The notes beneath the pieces were generated by a model. It worked only from the letters and a program-made list of their open reading frames with translations. It was not told where the DNA came from and did not search any database. Positions 1 through 11,189 of a DNA stretch of 64,000 nt are shown in pieces; position 1 is the first letter of the stretch; each line of letters opens with the position of its first letter. The stretch spans positions 62,109,355 to 62,173,354 of the forward strand of contig OX439046.1 in assembly GCA_949317995.1 (NCBI GenBank). The letters run 5' to 3'. Source of the stretch: Acholoe squamosa (taxonomy: Eukaryota > Annelida > Polychaeta > Phyllodocida > Polynoidae). Made by a program: the position numbers and the translations under genes.

Positions 1-128
1 TTTTCTAGTTTGACACAATCTTATACAAAGAGGGGCGCATCCATAAGGAATGGTCTAATGTTGGCTGACTACCTTCCTGTATTTTGGGGACATGTATATA
101 TACCTGCAGGGCACCAGAGTAGGTCTAA

Positions 129-621
129 CCCACTGGGCACATCAATGTTGATTCAGCATTGAAACAACATTTGCAATGTTTGAATATCAACATTGATTTA
201 GGGTTGAAATAGAGTTGAAATTGAAAGTTGAAACAACATACTCAAAATCAACTGTGATTCAACATCTAACCATCAGCACTGATTCAATGTTTGTGTTTCT
301 ATGTTGACTCAACATTGTTTCAACAATGTTGAAACAACATTGACAGTTGTTTTGTTGACATATCAATGTTGAATCAACATTGTATCAACATTGAAATCAA
401 TATTGTTGATTCAACATTGACAAATCAATGTTGAATCAACATTGAGTTGACAACAATATTTCAACATTGATATGTCAACTGTTGACTGGATGTTGAAATG
501 GTGATGGTTGACAACGTTGAAATACAAATATTGAAAAAAGTGTTGAAAACAGGTTGATCAACACCATCAACATAACATCAACTGGTTGTCAATGTTGATG
601 CAACATTGTGTGCCCACTGGG
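129..621. mobile_element. MITE-like element built of CAACATTGA motifs
   Basis: The ends are near-perfect 13-bp inverted repeats: CCCACTGGGCACA at 129-141 and TGTGCCCACTGGG at 609-621, with 12 of 13 positions pairing. The interior is a dense run of short motifs (CAACATTGA, TGTTGAATCAACATTG) in both orientations, so it can fold on itself at many scales. There is no coding sequence. From memory, elements with these CAGTGGGCACA-type ends and an ATTCAAC-rich core are widespread in marine animals; I have not checked this. No clear target duplication is visible. Confidence 0.7.
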
Positions 622-2238
622 AAGGGGCACAGCGAGGAGAGGAAAATTCGGTCCAGGGGGGGGACAGCCAATGTTTCATGCTACATCTCCTATAGTCATA
701 TCAAGGCGCATTTTCAGTGGATCTAGGGGTGCCCCACTCCTTGGATCTGTCCATGGGTATAAACACAATCTTATGTTCATGACTGGTGAATCATGGAAAC
801 AGTGCTAAAGCTAGACTACTTTAGAATAGGACGTCGATTTCCCCTGTACGGTCGTCCTGTCTTTTCAGCAATCTAAATACTGGTGATGATTATTCCTGGG
901 ATCGCACATATATCCTATCAGCAAGGTGATTCATGAAAACTGACAATATTCTCAATTTCTAAAATCTTGATCATGGATTTTATTTCATGTATTTCTGATA
1001 AACGACAAATTTGGGTGCAAAAAAAAGGTTTTCTTTTAATCTTAATTCTCAATGAAAAAAACATAGACGATAGAGGAATCAAAATTGGTCGTTTTATTGG
1101 TATCTATGGATATTTGAATTCATTTATTATTGGTCGGTTTTTTAAATGATTTTCTTAGGAAAAATACATGTTCTAAGAAATAACTCTATGTGATTGATAT
1201 CAACAGTCGAAAACATCCTCTCTGACGTCATTTTTTTCTTGTGAATACCCTATATTAATCGTTTATTTTGAAGGAATTCCAATATGACGTCATCATCTTA
1301 AGGGAGAATCCTGGATGTTCAAAAATGAATCATTACTATCTCTGTTTTTTAAAAAGAACACAAATTAAGACTACCTTTTTTCAAGTAAGTTTACTTGTGT
1401 GGTATCTCTGGATACCACACATTCCCTGCTCGATAGCCATTCCTTACTAAGCTTTTTACATGAAAAAATTACCCACAGTAATGAAAATTAAGACATAAAT
1501 ATGCAATGAAAATATTTTGACGAAATTAAATAGAACATGCATTTTTGTCTTCTTTATCAATTTGTTACCCCTCCTTTATTCACAGGCATGAAGTATAATT
1601 AAGAAAAAAGATAATCACCTTCTCATGCCTTTCAATCTCAGATATAGTCATAAATAAAGATTTTGGAAAGGTTAGTGAGACCTAAACTGCCCTAAATAAG
1701 TTACTTGCTGATTTGGCTTTTTCTCATTTAAGACCTCTGTTTTAACCCAATTTTCAAAGAAAAACCTGGTTAAAACATGAAATATAAACACCTATTATAC
1801 ATGTTCAGACTTTTTTTAATTGACCCTTAAGTAATTGAACGGTGCATTTTGACGACCAACTCTTATATCACATGTTCTATTAATAAATGCCCAAAGATTT
1901 TTGACGAGATTCCAAATCTCAAAGTCGTTTCTTTTATAACATGTCGTCATTTTTTATGAATCAGTTTCCAGGTGGAGGAAGGGTGGAGAGGGGCAGGGTT
2001 CTACCGGCCCGTTCGGCTAGAACACTTCATGACTAAGTGCACGTCTATCGCGCCATGTGCCATCACGTGACCAGAGCCTACCCTTTGTTAGACTATTAGT
2101 GTTGATAACGTGGTGATGAAGGCAGTCTGCCATGTGGCACTTCACCCCTATTCCCCCTACAGTTAGAGGCAAATTGTAATGGGGAGAGTGTCATCTCAGT
2201 GAGATATGATTTCGGTTACACCCTGCCTCCTTTCACCC
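622..2238. other. Non-coding, nothing recognised
   Basis: AT-rich sequence with only short chance frames. I see no splice-bounded exon, RNA gene or transposon ends. Confidence 0.5.
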
Positions 2239-2243
2239 GTATC

Positions 2244-2378
2244 CAGTGGCGGATTTAGAGGCGGGGGGGGGGCACGGGGGGACTCGCACCCCCCTTGTCC
2301 CTCCAAAATTTGCTCAAAAATAGGGGGTGCGCCCCCTCCTTTTGGGTCGCACCCCCTCGTTTTCCAGATCCGCCACTA
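2244..2378. mobile_element. G-rich MITE, CAGTGGCGGAT family, copy 1
   Basis: A 135-bp element with inverted ends CAGTGGCGGAT and ATCCGCCACTA, flanked by an exact 5-bp duplication GTATC (2239-2243 and 2379-2383). The interior is runs of G then runs of C. A diverged relative lies at 25,581-25,723. Non-coding; its transposase source is not in the window. Confidence 0.8.
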
Positions 2379-2383
2379 GTATC

Positions 2384-3515
2384 TCAAGGTGTGTTACCGA
2401 TATTTGTGGTGCTAGAGCCAACTCTTTATTACGGTTATAATACGATTACAAATAACTGCTCAAACCGTCACTGAATGCTGTAATTATTGTGACTTTCCTT
2501 TAAAAAGATAGGCATCGTTTGTGATACATTCAGACGTGTATACTATTTTTTCAGTATATACCTCAATCGTATCAGATTTCCTGGTATTGAGGTACACAGA
2601 TCATTTTCAAAATTCTAAAGTTGCCTGATGTCTCAGGGTGTATACATGTTGCCTCATTGTCGTGTATGATGCTCCTTCGCAGTGTTGGTGAGTATACTTC
2701 TATAAACATCATGCTACCCCTCTTAATTCAAGAACTAGCTATTTATGTACGTGTATATTGTGCAAATGATCAAATAACATGATAGCACCATAGTATTTTG
2801 TTTAAGATCTTTATTTCAAATGACTAGAAGGGGTCCTATCTCGAAAGGTGTTATCCACATCATGGCATTTCTCTATATTTGCATCAAAATTCAACCACAA
2901 ACACAGACTTAGAGCAATGATAAATAAACAATGAACTGAGAAAAATGCCTTATTTCCCACAGGTAAATCAAAGTATTAGCCTTCTCCTAACTGTAATACT
3001 GCAAATAATGAGTCATACGTTTTGACCCACACACGTCTGGCAACTTACGTTATACTGCCCACCGCCCTGCGATGATACCACCTTGCACTGAGCGTGTTTT
3101 ACATAAATTCTCACATTCTTTACATAACAGAGACACGACCGTGAGAGTCTATCTGGATTAGAGTTTCCATTCTACAGGGGCCTTTCACACGGATAGATGC
3201 AAAAGAAATAGTAATTGAGTTACAACTACCTTGTTGCCAAAACTTTTCCCACGTGTTAAGTTAAAAACTCTTTTGTTTGTTGTTGTTGTTGTTTTTGTTG
3301 GGGGAGGGGCGATCAACATCTGTGTTTGATATGTACATGGGAAAGGAAGTGAGTACAATTTCACATTGATCTCTGATCTTTGGATCTTCCAGTATGTAAA
3401 AAAGGGTAACTGAACATCTGAGATCTATAGGACTATTTCCCATCAGGTCACACTTGCAGCCCATCAGGTGTCCAAACCATTAGGGGTCGAGTAAAGTATT
3501 CATAAAAAAATCAAT
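2384..3515. other. Non-coding, nothing recognised
   Basis: No exon, transposon ends or RNA gene is visible. Short T/G-rich simple sequence occurs near 3,275-3,300. Confidence 0.5.
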
Positions 3516-3755
3516 ACCGAAAGAAAGGGTGACTTTTCAGAGAAGTTGTTAGTAAAGTTTTTTCCTAAGTAAATCTATTGAGAATGCAAACTTTCCTTGT
3601 CAGGCCTGCCATGTAAAAAAAACATTATTTGAAAGATAATTGTGTTGAGAATCCCTTGGTGTAATTCATTTGCACATGTGGTCATTACAAGCAAAGTTAC
3701 ATTCCACCTAATTTGACCTATACACAACTTTTTTTGTTGCCGCACGGGTCTTACC
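3516..3755. mobile_element. Dispersed repeat, GAAAGGGTGACTTTT family, copy 1
   Basis: About 240 bp that align with 8,006-8,250 over most of their length. Shared blocks include GAAAGGGTGACTTTTCAG, AATCTATTGAGAATGCAAAC and CTTGTCAGGCCTGCCATGTA. This copy lacks the right terminal inverted repeat seen in the other copy. It is a non-coding, non-autonomous element. Confidence 0.75.
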
Positions 3756-3940
3756 CTGTGTGTGATCTCAATGAACAATGAATGCTTTAGATCTCATTGT
3801 TATCTGTGTTAGGCTTTCTAAGAAGGAAGTTAACTGAATCCAACCAAGGCTTTGACAAGATCGTGGGAAAGTCCTTTCTAACCGTGCGACAAAACTGAAT
3901 TAGACATCAATAGTTGAATGCATGTGGGCTAGGGAAGCCA

Positions 3941-3941
3941 T

Positions 3942-3973
<32 letters not shown>

Positions 3974-4005
3974 GAATGAATGAATGGATGGATGAATGGA
4001 TGGAC
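3941..4005. repeat. Tetranucleotide microsatellite (GAAT/GGAT)
   Basis: A tandem run of GAAT units, interrupted and mixed with GGAT units towards both ends. Confidence 0.9.
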
Positions 4006-4466
4006 AGGCAGACGGACAGACATATAGATGGATGACAGACACACAAATCTTCATACTCCCTTCAAATGGCATTGAATTGAGATAATCTATTATTTTTAAA
4101 AGAATCATCACCCCTTTGGACATCCATGGCATTGAATTGGGATAATCTGATAATTTGTTACTTTCAAAAAAGTCATTACCTTTGACCGCATATGACCTCT
4201 GTACAGATCCTATCTCTCAATCCAATAGTTTAGAATTACTTTCAGAAGCAGCGTTGAACATTAAATGAAATACCTGAATTAGAATAGGAAATAGGTGTGG
4301 TCATCTTTTTTGGATTCAAGTGAATGTGAATACCTTATATCCCCTATACCTGCCTTGATTTCTATCCCTCCCTCGTAATATACCCCATGGTTAAACCAGG
4401 GTTATAGTAATAAAACCACAGTGGTAGTCTTTTTGTTTTATCTTTACCTTCCTTCCCCCCTTACAG

Positions 4467-4582
4467 TGTGCTACGTCAGAGCTTTACACAGAGAACACTG
4501 CATGAGTTCCAATACCACGGTCACACATTAGGAGAACCCTGCTGGTACGTACACAATACATTGTGCCACTATGCTCCAATGG
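4467..4582 (+). other. Candidate exon, gene unknown
   Basis: A long pyrimidine tract ending in CCCCCCTTACAG precedes position 4,467, and the perfect donor GTAAGT follows 4,582. One frame is open for all 38 codons, reading VLRQSFTQRTLHEFQYHGHT and onward. The stretch and the intron start that follows it resemble 13,864-13,964: both begin TRTGCTA and both are followed by GTAAGTGAA and then TTTATCT. That suggests two copies of one exon, perhaps of a non-coding transcript. A frame of this length can be open by chance. Confidence 0.3.
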
Positions 4583-4927
4583 GTAAGTGAACACCTTTAT
4601 CTATAAACCTGTACTTTCCAAGCCCATTTCATGAGCAGACAACTTTTTTTATGTTGGTGCTGAAAACGTCAGTGATTTAGGCCTAAAATGGTTGTGTTCA
4701 GGTAACGCTACCTACCCTAATTTTTTGGCCCTACCCTAACATTTTTATGGGCATTTTGGGGAAAATCTGATATTTTGGCACTTATATCTAGACTTGGAAG
4801 TTGTTTTTTTACAGCCAGCCTAAAATAAAGACCTTATTTGAAATTTACGAAGCTGCAGCCGAGTACAAATTTTCTTCATTTACAATACTGAGCGTGTAAA
4901 GTTGGTGGTGCAATCGTCACCACTTAA

Positions 4928-5084
4928 CACTCTAGAGGCCGACTGTGCATTCATGTATCATGCTGACCCTATGATACACCCCTGAAGGGTCGGCATGATG
5001 CTCCAATGCAGTGCCAGCACTGCATCGGTGCATCGTGATGATCATGGAACATAAATGTTGAGGCATCAAGTGCTGTTGAGGGGG
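4928..5084. mobile_element. TTAA-flanked MITE candidate (piggyBac-type)
   Basis: 157 bp between TTAA at 4924-4927 and TTAA at 5085-5088. The interior is strongly self-complementary, with several GCATGATGC and GATGCATC motifs. The terminal repeats match only loosely. Similar GCATCATG motifs occur in the TTAA-flanked stretch at 60,124-60,243. TTAA duplication is the mark of piggyBac-type transposition; the assignment is inference. Confidence 0.45.
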
Positions 5085-5088
5085 TTAA

Positions 5089-6020
5089 CATTGAATAGCA
5101 CCTAACAGTTCTCTGACTCAGAATGGCTTAATATGATGGTTTCCCCTAACATAAATAGGATACGTCATGATCTAAACAACTGGCCAATATATCTATACAG
5201 TCTATGTACTGATCCCTGATGCTAAGCATGAGAAAAATAAAACCAATGCGAAAAGTGTTTATGGTGTGCGTTTATGTATTTCCATAGGAAAAATCTCTAA
5301 AACTCTGAAAAGCCCAAATACTTGGTAGCTTCCATTCAGGTGGATTTTGATGAACGTGTGATAAATTTTGAGTCTTGATTTGCTGAACCAAAATTTGCTA
5401 AACCACAATTTAAACTCCATAGGATTCCCTGACTCCCCTATGGACTTTCCACATACCATTGTTTGTGGTAGGCCCGTACAATGGAATATTATAATTGAGG
5501 GACATTTACATTCTTGAACCCAACAAATCATTTTTAGAAAGGCGTATGTTATTGTTGGTGCGTCTTCTTTCTATTCAGACTTCATACAACTGAGTAGCTA
5601 ATGTCACGAATGAGTGCATGGGTCTGTTGCACGTGGGGAACAGTGGTGACCTTGGTTGCCAACAAAGGCAGAGAAGATTCTAGAATCTACTTCTGGATTT
5701 CTCCCACCCAGAATCCTCCCCTCTAGGAATTTTCCCCTATTCATGTGAACCATAATTATGTACGGTTCATATGATACAGTCTATATATTTTATGTTTCAA
5801 TGGTAACAACAGGACTTGAAATGCTTTCTGAGAACAGCTGCAGTTGAGTAGTGCAGGCTAAACAGAAAGATTTGGTAGAAGGAAAAAAAAAAGGAGAGAA
5901 GGGGGGACAAAACGAGAAATCGAGACGTTCCTGGAATCAGACATGACTAATATTTCTGAAAAATAAAGTAAGATGATGTGATTGTGTCAGCTTATTCCTC
6001 CTTTCAATTGGCGATACCTG
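5089..6020. other. Non-coding, nothing recognised
   Basis: No exon with paired splice sites, no RNA gene and no element ends were seen. Confidence 0.5.
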
Positions 6021-6262
6021 TGTTGTGTTTCACAAGCCAAAGATAATAATAGTCATAGACTATCCATTTCTATAACCAAATTATGACTGTTGCAAAGTTG
6101 CAACCAATCCTATCTTAGCATGGTCATACAGAGAAATACATTAGAACATACTGATGAATTTTATAGAAACACCTGCCATTGTAAGCTTACAACCAATCTT
6201 AAAACTGCTGCCACATCTAGTTATGACCGGTTGTAAATATTGCCAACTTATGAAACACCACA
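6021..6262. mobile_element. MITE with GTGTTTCA ends
   Basis: The left end TGTTGTGTTTCACAAG and the reverse complement of the right end, TGTGGTGTTTCATAAG, match at 14 of 16 positions. Interior motifs such as CTTACAACCAATC and GTTATGACCGGTTGTAA recur in the next element. Non-coding. It abuts the next element almost directly. Confidence 0.65.
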
Positions 6263-6263
6263 C

Positions 6264-7605
6264 TGTGGGGTGTTTCAGAAGCCAGACTTAATAATGAACT
6301 TTAAATATCTGTTTCTAAAACTATTGTCCTCTAAACTTACAACTGCAACCATTCTAATCTCTCACCAGTCATATCTCAGTTGTAAGCTATAACTTTAGGT
6401 GTTTCAGAACAAGATATGACTACAGTTATAACTACAGTTATAAACATTTATGACTGGTCTGTGACCAGTGGCTGGTGTTTCTAGAGGCCAATCTGTGTGG
6501 ACCTATTTCATCCACATCAAACAAGAATTATTTAGTTTTCATCGTGGGTTCTGCATGTTGAGCATATATCATACCTCTTTTCTTATTACTTAATATCTTC
6601 TTCCAGACCTTCAAATCAAAGAAAAGAATTTCCTTGTGCTATGGTTTGGTAAAGATCACTCTTAAAACAGTCATAATTTTACAGTTTACAACAGGTCACC
6701 ACTATAGTGAGGTTACTATAGTAGGTAACTATAGTATGTTATATAGTGCAGCTGCCACTAATGTTACAGTTGCTCCCCCCCCCCTTGCCATACATGCCTA
6801 CGTCATGGCCGACACACACAGGCTTGGAGGGGCTGGATTGCTGAGCAGCCAGTGGTATTTGGTTGTTTCAAGTACCCTTGTACTCATCATGACATGTCAT
6901 TCCACATGTGTATCCAAATTCTATTTATCCATTTTTTGCTTGTAGGCCTACCTTAAACACACCAAGCACTCCACATACACAAGATCTCCACATATCTAAA
7001 CCCTGTCCCCTCCATTTAAAATGTATAGTCAGTAGGCTATAGGCCAGGGCCTTAGGCCCCCAGGAGGTGTTTTCTTTTTACAGGGAGGGAGGGGGGTATA
7101 GATGATCACAGGTGTGGCTCCAAAAAACCTTTCCCTTAAAACATAGGTATGATACAGTACAGTGGGGGTGGAGCAGCTGAAAAGGTGTGAGGGATGAGAT
7201 GGGAAAATTATAGTATGATTTCTATTCCGATTTCTACATAATCTAGGCCTATAGTATCACCTGAGAGACTGTGGGGGAAACATGACAAATGGATTTCTCT
7301 ATAAAATATGACCCATGAAATACACTGGTTTCCCCCCTCTACAATTGAAACTATAACTTACAACCAGAGTTATAGTGGAAGTTACAGTCTACAACTGGTT
7401 CAGTCATAAGTACAGACTTACAACCAATATCTGTTTCACAACAAAATTAGCTATAGTTCTAATTTTAAGTAACACAATCAGTAACATGATAATGATGTTT
7501 AGAAACACCTGTGGTTATAAGCCTACAATCACTATTAAAACTGCAATAGTATCTTCTTATGACTGGTTTTAAACAGTATCTGCTTCTGAAACACCCCACT
7601 GGTAT
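6264..7605. mobile_element. Larger repeat with GGGGTGTTTCAGAAGC inverted ends
   Basis: GGGGTGTTTCAGAAGC near 6,267 and its reverse complement ending near 7,601 are inverted ends of a segment of about 1.34 kb. Internal copies of the GTGTTTC motif occur near 6,393, 6,475 and 7,503, so the segment may be a composite of several MITE copies and not one transposon. It holds no significant open frame. A 103-codon frame at 6,634-6,945 has no recognisable domain and is probably chance. Confidence 0.5.
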
Positions 7606-8005
7606 TGTGTCATGAAATTATCCCCTTGACTACCTCGTGACATCCACATGTATAGTTTCGCCCAGCTTTGCTACCATGTTTGGGCAACACTTCAGTGGCA
7701 GGACCGAAATAGATAGTGTACGACATAACTAACGTTGCACAATCTGGCCAAGTAAATGTTCTTTTTATCATTGTCGTTTTTATGTGCATATAGGCAAAGG
7801 TTCACAAGTATTGGGACTGACTGAGGGTTATCTCACGAGTCATTTGAAGTGTCATTACTGGCCGTGAGATATGGGACTTGGTTATCTCATGGGGAGGGGA
7901 GGTGTCTATGGGACTCGCATATTCCACTGTTCCAAACGTGAAATAAACACATCAAATAAGGATCTTCTTATTGGGTAGCATGAAATAAACTATAGATCAA
8001 TACAA
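7606..8005. other. Non-coding, nothing recognised
   Basis: A short spacer between repeats with no feature that I can support. Confidence 0.5.
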
Positions 8006-8238
8006 CAAGAAAGGGTGACTTTTCAGAAGGTTTTGGACTTTTCTTAAGGAAATCTATTGAGAATGCAAACTTTCCTTGTCAGGCCTGCCATGTAATACCC
8101 ATTATTTGAAAGATAACTGTGTGGCGAATCCCTTAGTGTAAGTCATTTGCGTATGTGGTCAATACAAGCTGAGTTATGATCATTCTGCCAAAATTGACCT
8201 AAACACAACTTTATTCATGAAAGAGTCACCCTTTCTTG
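8006..8238. mobile_element. MITE, GAAAGGGTGACTTTT family, copy 2
   Basis: 233 bp with a perfect 15-bp terminal inverted repeat: CAAGAAAGGGTGACT at the left and AGTCACCCTTTCTTG at the right. The body aligns with 3,516-3,755. Homology between the copies continues a few bases beyond the right repeat (TTGCTGCAAGGGTCT against TTGTTGCCGCACGGGTCT), so the true element may be slightly longer. Non-coding. Confidence 0.75.
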
Positions 8239-8774
8239 CTGCAAGGGTCTAGTTAAAGCCCGTCAATTCTAAGTTGTCAGCCTAGTTATAGGGTCTCCAT
8301 ATTTACAACGTTAAGGTGCATCAGGTAAGTGAACTAATAAGTGAACGTGTGTGAATGAGTTGTGTGGGAAATACAGTGAAATGTTATACCGATTTTAATG
8401 AATCTCACTATGTTGGCTACATTAAAATTCCCTTGATTCAGTGCGGGCCTTTTGCGGTACATTGCATAACACCTGGTACCCATCACGGGTACTTTGTGGG
8501 CATTTTTCAACAATGCTAATAAACATTATTGAGAAATGCCCTCCACACCAATTGCAAGCAATGGTGCCGCCTACTGACGAACCTGCAACCTCGGTATAGG
8601 GCGATACATCAGAATTCATGTCTGCGTCCGTGTGCTTTATGATCTCTTTGAAATGCAAATGAGAAGTTTAGAAACATTCACTGTCTTTACTTTGGTTTAT
8701 TCAAAATAGGCTTTGGGGGTTTAAAAGGACTTTTCTGATTACGTCGATAATTATAACATCATCAAAAATATACA
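8239..8774. other. Non-coding, nothing recognised
   Basis: No supportable feature. A GTAAGTGAAC donor-like site lies at about 8,324 but has no convincing exon before it. Confidence 0.45.
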
Positions 8775-8780
8775 AACAAA

Positions 8781-9780
8781 TGGTACTTCCATATTTGGAC
8801 TATGGCAATATATTTGATGGCGCCTTCTCTAAGCGTGCAAGAAAATATTTACAGACATTCTAACATAACTGCCTACGATGTTGCCTGGGTGTACGGAACC
8901 CTAGAGATATGAGTAGAGCTGACCTGCACCTGAATAGCAGATGTTCATTCCTCCACTGAAGGAGAGGTAGATCGTTGTTATGCTTGTTGTATATATCTCG
9001 TGAAGAAAACCATAGGTGAGGCTCCACTACGCGATTTTTTTGGTACAGTCTCACCTAATTGTATCTCTATAGTGCCTAAGGTATATATAGGGTGTTGACA
9101 TTCCTATATTGTAAACATGCGATTCAAAATTGTAAACATTAGATTTCAGGGGTTATTTTATGGGTGATCTCTCTCCTTGTGTGCCATATTTACCAACTAA
9201 CCTGCACCTGCATAGACTCTGTGATTGGGTGGGAGTTCAATATATAAACATCAACACAGCAAAATATAAATAACAACACAGCAGTCACACAGATCACAGG
9301 GTCTTGTACTGTAAAAATCAAACCTGTCTGATATTGAGTTGCAGAGACTCATCAGTGTGAAAGTCTGCAATATTTACATTAGGTCAACTTGATTTAGTAA
9401 ACAAAAACATCTTTTGGCAACAAAGATGTGCCTGAGATTGTACACAAAGCATCCCCACATTAACAGAAAGCTCTCTCAATCTTCTATTTACAGCTTGAAA
9501 TAATAACAAATACCACTCTATAATCTGTGTTTGTGTCTGCTTTTGTGAGAATAGCTTCGATTTTCAGCAAAAATCGCATAGTGGAGCCTCACCTAATGTA
9601 ATCCAACCGACAAGGGTCCTTCGGGGAAACGTTAAAATTAAAATAAAGGTAGACAGATGTCGAAATACTAAATATGATAAGAGCCCTATACCGGGCCAAC
9701 GAGCTGTGGGAACAACTCCCGACACAGACCTAACGCAGATTTGTGTTTACTGCGCAGCTACAGATGGACACATTAAACTA
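8781..9780 (+). pseudogene. LINE reverse transcriptase C-terminal fragment, split by a MITE
   Basis: From 8,781 the plus strand reads MVLPYLDYGNIFDGAFSKRA and then, after an in-frame stop, NCLRCCLGVRNPRDMSRADLHL. This is the end of a CR1/Jockey-like LINE reverse transcriptase, whose usual pattern is LPYLDYG, then LQ..QN..LR, then LHLNSRCSFL. The frame is cut at about 9,012 by the MITE at 9,015-9,593 and resumes at about 9,597 with KVDRCRNTKYDKSPI and a frame-shifted YRANELWEQLP. At least two in-frame stops and one frameshift show it is dead. The 5' part of the LINE is absent. Confidence 0.7.
9015..9593. mobile_element. Tc1/mariner-type MITE inserted in the LINE fragment
   Basis: Terminal inverted repeats of about 25 bp begin GGTGAGGCTCCACTACGCGA at the left and end with the complement at the right, with one mismatch in the outer 20 bases. 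A TA dinucleotide flanks each side (9013-9014 and 9594-9595), as in Tc1/mariner insertion. LINE homology lies on both sides, which proves insertion into the LINE. The 579-bp body has no transposase frame. Confidence 0.8.
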
Positions 9781-9829
9781 TGATTAAAGGCGACACATGA
9801 CCAGTGAGTAAGGCTCTTATCGACCGGTG

Positions 9830-9833
<4 letters not shown>

Positions 9834-9888
<55 letters not shown>
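9834..9888. repeat. (TA)n microsatellite
   Basis: An uninterrupted TA run of about 55 bp. Confidence 0.97.
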
Positions 9889-9891
<3 letters not shown>

Positions 9892-9995
9892 ACCTTCCCC
9901 ACACCGTTAGACTGGGTCAAGAGTTTTGCAGTAGATCGCTTCTACTTTTTGAAAAAAAAACTAACAGTAGGAGTTGCTGTTAGTACAAATGTGGA

Positions 9996-10055
9996 TCAAC
10001 ACGGTAAAAGGTATGCCCACGCACCCCCTACTGGGCGTACCTTTTACCGTGTTGA
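9996..10055. repeat. Perfect 18-bp-arm hairpin
   Basis: TCAACACGGTAAAAGGTA at 9,996-10,013 is the exact reverse complement of 10,038-10,055. The arms are separated by a 24-bp loop whose edges (TGCCCA, TGGGCG) pair almost fully. It may be the core or end of a small transposon, or a transcribed stem-loop. Confidence 0.85.
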
Positions 10056-10734
10056 ACCACAAATGCTATGTCACGATGTGGATTGCCCTGTACCAAGTAC
10101 AGTGGTCTCTATAGCATATTTAAAATTGGGGCTCAGAGTGCACCTACCTACTCACAGAACAACATCCACACCAAACCAGTTTCAGTCCAGCTCTGAATCT
10201 TTATTTCTTTCTCCTCATGCTCCTGGAGCTGCTGACCTTCAGCCCCTTACACTTACATGGTCATAAGTGAAGGATGGATCACTGGCTGTCGATCCTAACC
10301 AGCACAGCACCTCATCATACCAATCTTATGTCCAGACATTTCATATATTTCTGTCATTAGTGCTGCTCATACTCATAATACAATCATGAAAATATTATAA
10401 TTATACCTTAACCTTCTCTTCTCTCCCTATGTTTTATTAACAACAAATATTGATTCTCTGCCCTGCACCACTTCTACCCTTATTTCACTCCCTCTAGAAC
10501 TCACGCTTTACACTCTGTCCATTCCCCCTTTTGTGGATCCAACATTACACTGTCAACCCTTCTCCAGTATTTCACCTAAAAATCAGAATGCCTGTTTGAC
10601 TGCTAAGATCACCTGAATTAAAGTGCCGCTTCTATATACTACTCACATTTTTTTATTTGCTGAAGTGGTGCCATTTCCTATAGTACCTACTACCTATACC
10701 GCAGAGCTGTGGGAGGCATTTTCAAAACCCTCCC
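10056..10734. other. Non-coding, nothing recognised
   Basis: No exon, RNA gene or element ends are visible. Confidence 0.5.
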
Positions 10735-10888
10735 CATGGGCGTGGAAAGCAGGGGGGACATGTCCCCCCCCCCCACTTTTGGCCAACTCCTCAAAAGGTC
10801 AAAACTAAAAGGTCAAGCAAAGGGAGGTCAAAAATTGCAGAAAACCCCCCTGGTCCCACCCACTCTGAAACTGCTTCCCACACCCCTG
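10735..10888. mobile_element. G-rich MITE, GGGCGTRGAAAGCAGG family, copy 1
   Basis: 154 bp starting CATGGGCGTGGAAAGCAGG and ending CTTCCCACACCCCTG, flanked by an exact 5-bp duplication CTCCC (10,730-10,734 and 10,889-10,893). It is very similar along its length to 55,784-55,932. Non-coding. The chance open frames that cross it are not genes. Confidence 0.85.
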
Positions 10889-11113
10889 CTCCCCCCCTCT
10901 CTCTGCCTCTCTCTCTGTCTCTCCCTCTCTCAATACTGGCCCCAATTTAACGGAAAAGCTACACCGATAGACAGAATTTTGAAAAGTCTTAAGAAATTAT
11001 GACCATCACTATCCATCAATTAAATAACATTGTAAATCCCCGTGCTCTAAACAAGATAATCTCAATTTCTTGAAGTTACCACAGCGTTTCAATGGTATTC
11101 AACCTCTTCAGAT

Positions 11114-11114
<1 letters not shown>

Positions 11115-11187
<73 letters not shown>
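11115..11187. repeat. (AG)n microsatellite
   Basis: About 70 bp of AG units with one interruption. It creates poly-(Ser-Leu) chance frames on the minus strand. Confidence 0.97.
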
Positions 11188-11189
<2 letters not shown>

